A DNA stretch of 5,831 bases, taken from the NCBI GenBank assembly GCA_039961715.1, contig JABRVW010000006.1, forward strand, positions 1 through 5,831, in the 5' to 3' direction. The stretch's first letter is position 1, and each line of letters opens with the position of its first letter. Position numbers and translations under genes: made by a program. Below, in pieces: positions 1 to 5,803 of the stretch. Origin of the DNA: JACQPU01 sp039961715. GTDB taxonomy: Bacteria > Bacteroidota > Ignavibacteria > UBA10030. The notes under the pieces were generated by a model. That model did not search any database. It was not told the DNA's origin and was given only the letters and a program-made list of their open reading frames with translations.

Positions 1-1
1 G

Positions 2-70
2 AGGCGCCACTCCTCACTCGGTTACAAATCACCAGTGGCATTTGAAATCCAACAAGCTATGCTGGCTTAA
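2..70 (+). CDS. IS3-family transposase (OrfB), C-terminal fragment, 5' end outside the window
   Basis: The frame starting at position 2 reads RRHSSLGYKSPVAFE and then seven more residues before the TAA at 68-70, 22 codons in all. The pattern R-x-H-S-x-L-G-Y-x-S-P-x-x-F-E is the usual end of the DDE integrase-type catalytic region of IS3-family OrfB transposases. These enzymes cut and join the element ends through a circular intermediate. The frame is open at the window edge, so the upstream part is simply not shown. Whether the full gene is intact cannot be judged here. The stop lies 30 bp before the element end, which is normal for this family. Confidence 0.8.
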   Translation, partial: RRHSSLGYKSPVAFEIQQAMLA

Positions 71-75
71 CTCTC

Positions 76-100
76 TGTCCGAAAAAAGGGGTCAACTCCA
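76..100 (+). repeat. Right terminal inverted repeat of the IS3-family element
   Basis: This 25-base segment begins TGTCCG, continues through an A tract and ends GGGGTCAACTCCA. Read on the opposite strand it starts TGGAGTTGACCCC, a common layout for IS3-family ends. The matching left repeat is outside the window, so the exact length of the repeat is inferred. Confidence 0.65.
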
Positions 101-262
101 CCGTATGGTAACAGAATCTTGGCCTTCCCCATAATCCCGTAGGGATGGCCGTATGGTGACAGAAGTCCCGGCTTTTCCCACAATCCCGTAGGGATGGCCG
201 TATGGTAACAGAATCCTGGCCTTCCCCATAATCCCGTAGGGATGGCCATTTGGTACAATCCG
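101..262. repeat. Tandem repeat array, 3 full 48-49 bp units plus a decayed partial unit
   Basis: Unit 1 is 101-148 (48 bp), unit 2 is 149-197 (49 bp) and unit 3 is 198-245 (48 bp). Each begins CCGTATGGT and ends ATCCCGTAGGGATGG. From 246 to about 262 the sequence CCATTTGGTACAATCC looks like a degraded start of a fourth unit. Units 1 and 3 differ at one base only, a T/C at unit position 19, while unit 2 differs at many positions. Each unit holds a perfect hairpin, ATCCC-GTA-GGGAT, at 134-146, 183-195 and 231-243. Open frames across it encode only 16-residue periodic peptides and look non-coding. The array fills almost all the space between the IS end and the fumarase start. Function unknown. 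Confidence 0.9.
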
Positions 263-275
263 AAAGATTCCGACC

Positions 276-1796
276 ATGAAGCATTTCAAGCAAAGCATCT
301 ATAATCTAATTGTCGACACATCTTCGAATCTTCCGCCGGACGTTCGCCGGGCGTTGAACCGTGCCATGAACGTTGAGATTCCTGCTACCCAGTCTGCGCT
401 CGCCCTGCAAACCATCGCGATCAACGTCGATATGGCCGCAGACGGTGCTGTTCCCATTTGTCAGGACACGGGGATGCCGACTTTTGAAATCCGGGTGCCG
501 ATGGGCACAAACGAGATCCTCATGAAGAGGGAGATCCAGGAAGCCGTCGAACAGGCGACAAAGGACGGCAAACTCAGGCCGAACGCCGTTGATTCGCTGA
601 CCGGCAAGAACAGCGGCAACAATCTTGGCCCGGGCGCCCCCGTTGTTCACTTTGAGCAATGGGAGAGGGATGACGTCGAGGTCAGGCTGCTGCTGAAGGG
701 CGGCGGATGCGAAAACAAAAACATTCAGTATTCTCTCCCCGCTGAACTCCCCAATCTGGGAAGGGCAGACCGAACCCTGGAAGGCGTGCGCAAGTGCATC
801 ATGCATGCCGTGTACCAGGCCCAGGGACAGGGTTGCAGCGTTGGAGCCCTGGGCGTTGCCATAGGAGGTGACCGCACTTCCGGCTATTCCTTTGCGAAAC
901 ACCAGCTCTTTCGCTCGCTTGACGACGTCAATCCTAATCCTGAACTCGCGGCTCTTGAGCGAAGGATTATGGAGGATGCCAACAAACTGGGCATCGGCAC
1001 CATGGGATTCGGCGGATCCCAAACGCTGATTGGGTGCAAAATCGGCGCCCTTCACAGGCTTCCGGCCAGCTTCTTCGTTAGCGTGGCCTATAATTGCTGG
1101 GCCTTTCGCAGGCAAGGGGTTGAGCTGGATGCAAAAACAGGAACGATCACCCGATGGCTGTACAAAGACGAAGTCCCTGTCTCGCGAATGACGGAGGATG
1201 AATCGCTTCCACTCACCGGACGAGAAGTCCGTTTGACCACGCCCATTTCCGATGAACAAATCCGAAGTCTCAAAGTCGGCGACGTTGTGCTCTTGAGCGG
1301 CATCGTCCATACGGGAAGGGACGCTCTGCATCATCACCTGTTGTCGCATGATTCACCTGTTGAGCTCAGTGGCGGCGTGATCTACCATTGCGGACCCGTT
1401 GCCCTCAAGCAGGGGAATGAGTGGATGATCAATGCCGCAGGACCGACAACCAGCATTCGGGAGGAACCTTATCAGGGAGATATCATCCGGAAGTTCGGTG
1501 TGCGGGCAGTGATCGGAAAGGGAGGAATGGGAGCGAAGACGCTGGCAGCGCTCAAAGAATGCGGGGCGGTATATCTGAACGCCATCGGCGGAGCAGCGCA
1601 ATACTACACGAAGTGCATCGAAAAGGTGGAAGGGGTGGATTTTCTGGACTTTGGCATTCCTGAGGCAATGTGGCATCTGCGCGTGAAGGATTTTGCCGCG
1701 GTTGTCACGATGGATGCGCATGGAAAGAGCCTTCATGCCGACGTTGAAAAGGCCTCGGCGGCGAAGCTTGCTGAATTTGCCGACCTGGCATCCTGA
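276..1796 (+). CDS. Fumarate hydratase class I, single-chain (alpha and beta domains fused)
   Basis: This cytoplasmic [4Fe-4S] enzyme interconverts fumarate and L-malate in the TCA cycle. The 506-residue length fits the one-chain class I form. The alpha region (about 1-280) carries ICQDTGMPTFE (61-71), with cluster cysteine C62 and catalytic-type D64, then GGGCENKN (142-149). C187 (QGCSVGALGVAIGGDR) and C274 (SVAYNCWAFRR) match the other two cluster ligands in position and spacing. The beta region (about 310-500) carries SGIVHTGRDALHH (341-353), GPTTSIREEPY (389-399), GKGGMGAKT (414-422) and LNAIGGAAQYYT (434-445). GPTTS and GKGGMG correspond to active-site segments of the family. Several family members dehydrate tartrate, but the fused layout favours fumarase. 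The ATG at 276 gives the expected N-terminus; no clear Shine-Dalgarno precedes it. The gene ends before a strong terminator at 1824-1857. Confidence 0.93.
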   Translation: MKHFKQSIYNLIVDTSSNLPPDVRRALNRAMNVEIPATQSALALQTIAINVDMAADGAVPICQDTGMPTFEIRVPMGTNEILMKREIQEAVEQATKDGKLRPNAVDSLTGKNSGNNLGPGAPVVHFEQWERDDVEVRLLLKGGGCENKNIQYSLPAELPNLGRADRTLEGVRKCIMHAVYQAQGQGCSVGALGVAIGGDRTSGYSFAKHQLFRSLDDVNPNPELAALERRIMEDANKLGIGTMGFGGSQTLIGCKIGALHRLPASFFVSVAYNCWAFRRQGVELDAKTGTITRWLYKDEVPVSRMTEDESLPLTGREVRLTTPISDEQIRSLKVGDVVLLSGIVHTGRDALHHHLLSHDSPVELSGGVIYHCGPVALKQGNEWMINAAGPTTSIREEPYQGDIIRKFGVRAVIGKGGMGAKTLAALKECGAVYLNAIGGAAQYYTKCIEKVEGVDFLDFGIPEAMWHLRVKDFAAVVTMDAHGKSLHADVEKASAAKLAEFADLAS

Positions 1797-1823
1797 GAGA
1801 AGCGAAACCATCAAGGAATCCGG

Positions 1824-1857
1824 GCACCGGGACGTCCTCCCGGTGCTTTTCTATTTT
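1824..1857 (+). terminator. Rho-independent terminator after the fumarase gene
   Basis: A perfect 9-bp stem, GCACCGGGA (1824-1832) with TCCCGGTGC (1838-1846), encloses the loop CGTCC. It is followed at once by TTTTCTATTTT (1847-1857). It lies 27 bp after the fumarase stop and 23 bp before the aspartase start. It should end most fumarase transcripts, leaving aspartase dependent on read-through or on its own promoter in a very short space. Confidence 0.85.
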
Positions 1858-1867
1858 CGCGGTCATG

Positions 1868-1874
1868 AAAGGAG
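1868..1874 (+). promoter_or_regulatory. Shine-Dalgarno site of the aspartase gene
   Basis: AAAGGAG sits 6 bases before the ATG at 1881. It is the clearest ribosome binding site in the window and fixes the aspartase start. Two other ATGs close by (1865 and 1876) are out of frame with the enzyme. Confidence 0.8.
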
Positions 1875-1880
1875 CATGCT

Positions 1881-3275
1881 ATGAAGACGAGGACGGAAAA
1901 GGACTCTCTCGGCGAGATGGGCGTCCCGGTTGAGGCATACTATGGAATCCAAACCGCACGCGCAGTGGAGAATTTTCCCATCAGCGGCATCACGGCCAGG
2001 CCGGCTTACATTGACGCGACGATCCACATTAAGAAGGCGGCGGCGGTGGTCAACAGCGGGCTCGGCATCCTGGACCAAAAAATCGCGGGGGCCATCATGA
2101 AAGCCGCAGACGAGGTTCTCGCGGGCAGCCTCCGGGAATGGTTTGTCGTCGACATCTATCAGGCCGGGGCGGGCACCTCCCACAATATGAATGTGAACGA
2201 AGTCCTGGCAAACCGGGCCATCGAAATCCTGGGGGGCAGAAAGGGAGAATACAAACTCGTCCACCCGAATGACCACGTGAACATGTCGCAATCGACGAAC
2301 GATGTGTGCCCCACGGCGATTCGCATCGGAGCCCTCCTGGAAAGTCGCGCGCTCCTTGAAGCGCTCGATGAGCTGGCAGACGCATTGAGCCAGAAAGCGA
2401 CGGAGTTCGACGCCGTGGTGAAGTCCGGCCGAACGCATCTGATGGATGCCGTTCCTGTGCGTTTGGGGCAGGAATTCGGTGCTTACGCGGCGAGTATCAG
2501 GAAGCACAAAACGGCCTTCGGTCACGCGCTGGAATCGCTGAAAGAGCTCGGCATCGGCGGCACAGCCGCGGGGACCGGATTGAATGCCCATCCCGAGTAC
2601 CGGCCGCGGATGGTGCAGCAACTCGGCAAGCAGCTCGGCACGGAGTTTCGGATGGCGGAGGATTATTTCGAGGCCATGCAGAGCCTCCGCCCCATGGTGG
2701 AGTGCTCCTCAGCCCTGAGAAACTGCGCACAGGACCTCTCTCGTATAGCCAATGATATTCGTCTTCTCGGTTCCGGACCGAGAACAGGATTGGCCGAGGT
2801 ACAGCTTCCGCCGGTTCAGCCCGGTTCTTCGATCATGCCCGGGAAGGTGAATCCCTCGATGGCCGAAATGGTCAATATGGTGTGCTACCAGGTGATCGGA
2901 CTCGATACGGCGGTCACTCTTTGCGCCCAGGCGGGCCAACTGGAGCTGAACGTGATGATGCCTCTCGTCGCGTACGATCTGCTCCATGCCATCGGCATCC
3001 TTGCACGCGGGGCCACACAGTTCTCGCGTCGATGCATCACCGGAATCACGGCAAACGAAGAGCGATGCCGCTCGTATGCCGAAAACAGCACGAGCATCGT
3101 CACGGTGCTCAATCCGCACATCGGCTACGCAGCCGCCGCAGAAATCGCAAAGGAATACATGGCCACCGGCAAGTCAATTCGCGAAGTCGTTCTGGAAAGA
3201 AGGCTTCTGACAAAGGAACAGCTTGACAAGGTGTTTGACTTGAGGAAAATGACCGAACCGGGGATTCACACATGA
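1881..3275 (+). CDS. aspA: Aspartate ammonia-lyase (aspartase)
   Basis: Cytoplasmic enzyme of the aspartase/fumarase superfamily that deaminates L-aspartate to fumarate and ammonia; members are homotetramers. At 464 residues it has normal length. The superfamily signature GSSIMPGKVNP is at 315-325, with S316 as the catalytic base. Aspartase is preferred over class II fumarase because of GAGTS at 96-100, SQSTND at 136-141 (fumarases have SQSSND) and GRTHLMDAVP at 183-192. T99, S138, T139, T185, H186, S316, S317, K322 and N324 fall at a constant offset of two from the active-site residues I recall for Bacillus AspB. The C-terminal part has aspartase-like CITGITANEE (385-394) and SIREVVLERRLLT (432-444). 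It starts after a good Shine-Dalgarno and overlaps the next gene by 4 bp (ATGA). Next to the fumarase, it suggests an aspartate-to-malate route. Confidence 0.92.
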   Translation: MKTRTEKDSLGEMGVPVEAYYGIQTARAVENFPISGITARPAYIDATIHIKKAAAVVNSGLGILDQKIAGAIMKAADEVLAGSLREWFVVDIYQAGAGTSHNMNVNEVLANRAIEILGGRKGEYKLVHPNDHVNMSQSTNDVCPTAIRIGALLESRALLEALDELADALSQKATEFDAVVKSGRTHLMDAVPVRLGQEFGAYAASIRKHKTAFGHALESLKELGIGGTAAGTGLNAHPEYRPRMVQQLGKQLGTEFRMAEDYFEAMQSLRPMVECSSALRNCAQDLSRIANDIRLLGSGPRTGLAEVQLPPVQPGSSIMPGKVNPSMAEMVNMVCYQVIGLDTAVTLCAQAGQLELNVMMPLVAYDLLHAIGILARGATQFSRRCITGITANEERCRSYAENSTSIVTVLNPHIGYAAAAEIAKEYMATGKSIREVVLERRLLTKEQLDKVFDLRKMTEPGIHT

Positions 3276-4372
3276 GCCGATTTCTTCTTGCCGTTACGTT
3301 GGGATGCGTGGCCTGGACCGCGCTGTCCCAGGACCTTCCCCAATTCTCCATTCATGGCACTGTGGTCGATGCAGTCTCGGGGGAGCCCCTTCCGAATGTT
3401 AACATCTATCTCTCCAACACAACCAGGGGGACGACAACAAACCTGGAGGGTGAGTTCGTGCTCCGTAACGTACCCGCGGGCCTCTATGAGCTCGTAAGCT
3501 CGATGGTCGGCTACGAACGCCAGGTGGTGCGCTACCGCGCCGTCGAGGAGCCAAAGGAGGGACTACGGATCAGAATGAAGCAGATCGCGATTGAAACGCA
3601 ACCAGTGGAAGTGCTGGCAGAAGATCCCGTGGAGTGGCGAATCAACCTGGAGACATTCAGGGATTATATCTTCGGAAACACGCGAAACGGCTCCCGGTGT
3701 GTGATCAGAAATCCGGAGGTGCTGGATTTCACTGTTGAGAAGGGTGGGCGATTTACCGCTTCCGCGCGTCAACCGCTTCTCGTTGAAAATCCGGAACTGG
3801 GTTATACCCTCGAGTTTGGCCTGAGCCTGTTTGAGGTCGATGGAGCTCTCTTTCGCTACGGCGGGACGGTGCTGTTCACTCCGCTGGAAGGATCGCCTGA
3901 GGAACAGGCAGAATGGGAGGAAGCGCGCGAACGGGCCTATCGGGGCTCACTGAGGCATTTCTGCACTGCTCTCGCGATGAACCGGGTGGCGGAGGAGGGA
4001 TTCAGAATCTCAACGATGCACCAGATTCCGGCGACCATGAAGGGAGCGGTTGCGCGTGAACGTGTGAAAGCGGAAGACATTCTCTTTCCGGGACGGTATT
4101 CGTTTGAGCGGCGGCTGGTCTTCGACCATTTTCTGATGGTGGAGTACCTCCCCGAGTCGCCGGAGCCCGGATTCCATCGTTTTTGGAGCCGGCAGGCGGG
4201 GTTCGGTCAGTACACGGAAGGACACCAGATATCATGGCTGAAACTCGACTTTCAGGATGTTCGAATGAATATTGATGGAAACCTCTACGACCCGTTCAGC
4301 TTGAAAACCTATGGATATTGGTCTTTCGAGAGGCTTGGGGAATGGCTCCCGCTGGAGTACCGTCCAGGATAA
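3272..4372 (+). CDS. Exported carboxypeptidase-regulatory-like domain protein, function unknown
   Basis: The 366-residue product begins with a short signal peptide: R3, a hydrophobic stretch at 4-18 and a likely cleavage site ALS|Q at 17-20. Residues about 25-105 form a carboxypeptidase-regulatory-like (CarboxypepD_reg) beta-sandwich, seen as GTVVDAVSGEPLPNVNIYL (29-47), TTTNLEGEFVLRNVPAGLYEL (54-74) and VGYERQ (79-84). Residues about 120-366 hold a second conserved region with F-x-x-Y-I-F-G-N-T-x-N (129-139), C-V-I-x-N-P-E-V-L (143-151), ENPELGYTLEF (172-182), a YRGSLRHF segment (223-230) and EEGFRI (241-246). I recognise that pattern from uncharacterised Bacteroidota envelope proteins. No TonB-dependent barrel follows, so it is not a SusC-type receptor. 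It probably acts in the periplasm or at the outer membrane. Its ATG overlaps the aspartase stop as ATGA, implying coupling; only a weak GGGG (3260-3263) serves as Shine-Dalgarno. Confidence 0.8.
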   Translation: MSRFLLAVTLGCVAWTALSQDLPQFSIHGTVVDAVSGEPLPNVNIYLSNTTRGTTTNLEGEFVLRNVPAGLYELVSSMVGYERQVVRYRAVEEPKEGLRIRMKQIAIETQPVEVLAEDPVEWRINLETFRDYIFGNTRNGSRCVIRNPEVLDFTVEKGGRFTASARQPLLVENPELGYTLEFGLSLFEVDGALFRYGGTVLFTPLEGSPEEQAEWEEARERAYRGSLRHFCTALAMNRVAEEGFRISTMHQIPATMKGAVARERVKAEDILFPGRYSFERRLVFDHFLMVEYLPESPEPGFHRFWSRQAGFGQYTEGHQISWLKLDFQDVRMNIDGNLYDPFSLKTYGYWSFERLGEWLPLEYRPG

Positions 4373-4441
4373 CTCCGGCGTGGAACATTCCCGATTGCCT
4401 CACGTATTATTGACGTAGTCCGGACGATCCACCTCCATTTC

Positions 4442-5569
4442 ATGGTTAAAAAAACCCTCCACTCTCTTCGCGACTTCGGCAGGTTGTTCATGAGCGGCGT
4501 GACAAGCTCGGAAATCGAAAAGCTTGTCAGCGACGATACGCGGGGCATGTACACGTTCTACGTGAAGAACATGGTTCCTGTACAGCCCAATGAATCGCGT
4601 GTCACAAAAGCCATCAAGTTCGCATGGTATCTCTTTCTTGCTTTTCTCCTTAAGCTTACGCCAGCCCGCAGGCTGTTCTACGGAATCGCCATCCTCCTGG
4701 TGATCCTCGCTTTTTGGGACAACGATCTCATGAAGGCTCTGTACGCCGTTCTGATTCTGAATTTTCTCCTGGCGCTCGAGTTGGCAGACAAGCTGGTGAC
4801 CCGTGACGAGCTCGAGTTTGCCCGCAAGCTCCAACTCAGCCTCCTCCCAAGCGCCGAAATTCCTGTTGCCGGGTTCTCGGTTGCGGCGCACAGTGAGATC
4901 GCGGCGAGTGTCGGGGGTGACTACTATGATCTCATTCCGCTCAAGGACGGGAGCACCCTTGTCGTTATTGGCGACGTTTCGGGGAAGGGTATCTCCGCCG
5001 CCTTGTACATGGTGAAGGTCCAAACGGCCCTGCAGATGCTTTCAAAGGAAGTGTCTGATCCCCGGGCGCTCGCCATCCGGCTGAACGAGTACCTCTATGG
5101 TCAGCTTCGCCGGAATTTCTTTCTGACGATTACCATCGCACGGGCACATCCCAACGGCATCATCACATATTGCCGTGCAGGCCATATGCCGGCACTGCTG
5201 TACGACGCGAAGAAGAGGGCATGCTCCTGGTTGCAGCCCAAAGGCACGGCCATCGGCCTGGCACCGCCTGAAGGGGGTGAGAATGGGCAGGAGAGGCACA
5301 AGATCTTTGAGAAGTCCCTGATTCAGGAGCACACAAAGCTTCGACCGGGTGATGCCATTGTCCTTTTCACAGATGGCGTAGTGGAGTCTGTTAACAGAGC
5401 GGATGAGGAGTTTGGCCAGGCACGGTTGATGCAGTCCGTTCTGGACTCGGCAGGAAACGGCGTCGAACAGATGAAAACCAGGCTTGTGGATCGGCTATCC
5501 GCTTTTCGCGACGGCGAGGATCTGCGCGATGATACGACATTCGTGATTCTTCAGCGTTCCGGCGAATAA
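4442..5569 (+). CDS. Membrane-anchored SpoIIE/RsbU-type PP2C serine/threonine phosphatase
   Basis: This 375-residue protein belongs to the SpoIIE/RsbU class of PP2C phosphatases, which usually dephosphorylate an anti-anti-sigma (STAS) protein in partner-switching control. Residues 1-55 are a soluble N-terminus. Three hydrophobic segments follow, at about 57-71, 78-92 and 97-114. The last runs into a helical linker (DKLVTRDELEFARKLQLSLLP, 116-136) typical of the entry to this domain. The catalytic domain (about 137-372) has GGDYYD (158-163), GDVSGKGISAALYM (177-190), CRAGHMPALLYD (244-255), LFTDGVVES (308-316) and LRDDTTFVIL (361-370). D160, D178, D311 and D364 supply the metal site, so it should be active. 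No Shine-Dalgarno is visible before the ATG at 4442; M17 (4490), preceded by AGG, is a possible alternative start. It lies 69 bp after the exported-protein gene on the same strand. No partner gene is in view. Confidence 0.87.
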   Translation: MVKKTLHSLRDFGRLFMSGVTSSEIEKLVSDDTRGMYTFYVKNMVPVQPNESRVTKAIKFAWYLFLAFLLKLTPARRLFYGIAILLVILAFWDNDLMKALYAVLILNFLLALELADKLVTRDELEFARKLQLSLLPSAEIPVAGFSVAAHSEIAASVGGDYYDLIPLKDGSTLVVIGDVSGKGISAALYMVKVQTALQMLSKEVSDPRALAIRLNEYLYGQLRRNFFLTITIARAHPNGIITYCRAGHMPALLYDAKKRACSWLQPKGTAIGLAPPEGGENGQERHKIFEKSLIQEHTKLRPGDAIVLFTDGVVESVNRADEEFGQARLMQSVLDSAGNGVEQMKTRLVDRLSAFRDGEDLRDDTTFVILQRSGE

Positions 5570-5676
5570 TGTTCCGTGCACCGACCGGTTGCTCATCCCC
5601 ACTTTTTTTCTTAGATTGTTGGGTCAGGCCTGAAAGTCTTTCCTCTCTCCCGGGCAGATTCAGAAGCAAATATAAT

Positions 5677-5748
5677 GCTGGCGTAGCTCAGCGGTAGAGC
5701 AGCGGTTTCGTAAACCGCAGGTCGTCGGTTCAAATCCGACCGCCAGCT
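5677..5748 (+). tRNA. tRNA-Thr, anticodon CGT (codon ACG)
   Basis: A full cloverleaf can be drawn. The acceptor stem is GCTGGCG/CGCCAGC with all seven pairs. The D stem is GCTC/GAGC with loop AGCGGTA. The anticodon stem is GCGGT/ACCGC with loop TTCGTAA, giving anticodon CGT at 5709-5711. The variable loop is AGGTC and the T stem is GTCGG/CCGAC with loop TTCAAAT. The discriminator base is T5748. The CCA end is not encoded, since CAA follows. G1-C72, C2-G71 and anticodon bases G35 and U36, the known threonine identity elements, are all present. Confidence 0.95.
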
Positions 5749-5769
5749 CAACGGGTGCAAGAATGGGCA

Positions 5770-5803
5770 GGGGAGAAACCGCAGGTCGTCGGTTCCCCCT
5801 TTC
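5770..5803 (+). terminator. GC-rich hairpin after tRNA-Thr, possible terminator
   Basis: GGGG (5770-5773) can pair with CCCC (5796-5799), and AACCG (5777-5781) with CGGTT (5790-5794), around the loop CAGGTCGT. A small internal irregularity involves A5774, G5775, A5776 and C5795. TTTC follows, so the T tract is short and terminator function is uncertain. Both AACCG and CGGTT come from the copied tRNA segment, while the GGGG/CCCC clamp lies outside it. Confidence 0.45.
5776..5795 (+). repeat. 20-bp direct repeat of an internal tRNA-Thr segment
   Basis: The 20 bases here are identical to tRNA positions 5712-5731, from the 3' side of the anticodon loop through the variable loop and T stem into TTC of the T loop. 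The two copies are 64 bp apart. The match stops on both sides and does not include the tRNA 3' end. Confidence 0.9.

Larger units (their letters stand above)
1..100 (+). mobile_element. Right end of an IS3-family insertion sequence (partial)
   Basis: Two signals agree. The reading frame from position 2 encodes the C-terminal tail of an IS3-type transposase and stops at 68-70. Thirty bases later a sequence of the kind found at IS3-family termini ends with CA at 99-100. It contains TGTCCG (76-81), an A run, then GGGGTCAACTCCA (88-100). IS3-family elements run from TG to CA, which places the junction at 100/101, exactly where the tandem repeat begins. The rest of the element, including its left end and target duplication, lies outside the window. 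Family assignment comes from motif recognition; the subgroup was not determined. Confidence 0.8.

Noticed and set aside
6..39. Inverted repeat GCCACT / AGTGGC
   Set aside because: Only 6 bp with a 22-base loop, inside the transposase coding tail; no support for function.
57..298. Three overlapping minus-strand open frames with 16-residue periodic peptides across the repeat array
   Set aside because: The periodicity is that of the 48-bp DNA repeat; the 49-bp unit shifts frame between copies and the peptides have no protein-like features.
306..1349. Long minus-strand open frame (347 codons) inside the fumarase gene
   Set aside because: It is fully antisense to a clear fumarase, has no recognisable domain and arises from codon bias of the sense gene.
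1847..1880. TATTTTCG (1852-1859) as a Bacteroidota-like -7 box for the aspartase gene
   Set aside because: It overlaps the T tract of the terminator and has no -33 partner at the expected distance.
3272..3310. Lipoprotein signal at Cys12 of the exported protein
   Set aside because: The preceding TLG does not fit a lipobox and the cysteine comes too early in the hydrophobic stretch; ALS|Q fits signal peptidase I better.
4410..4441. TTGACG (4410-4415) as a -35 box for the phosphatase gene
   Set aside because: The sequence 17 bp downstream (CTCCAT) is not a -10 box.
5281..5295. Near-identical 15-bp segment at 5281 and 5761 (GAATGGGCAGG shared)
   Set aside because: One copy is ordinary coding sequence of the phosphatase and the match does not extend; likely chance.
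5578..5609. Hairpin GCACC/GGTTGC followed by a T run as a terminator for the phosphatase gene
   Set aside because: The stem is 5 bp with a bulge, and the T run begins about 10 bases after it, too far for a standard intrinsic terminator.
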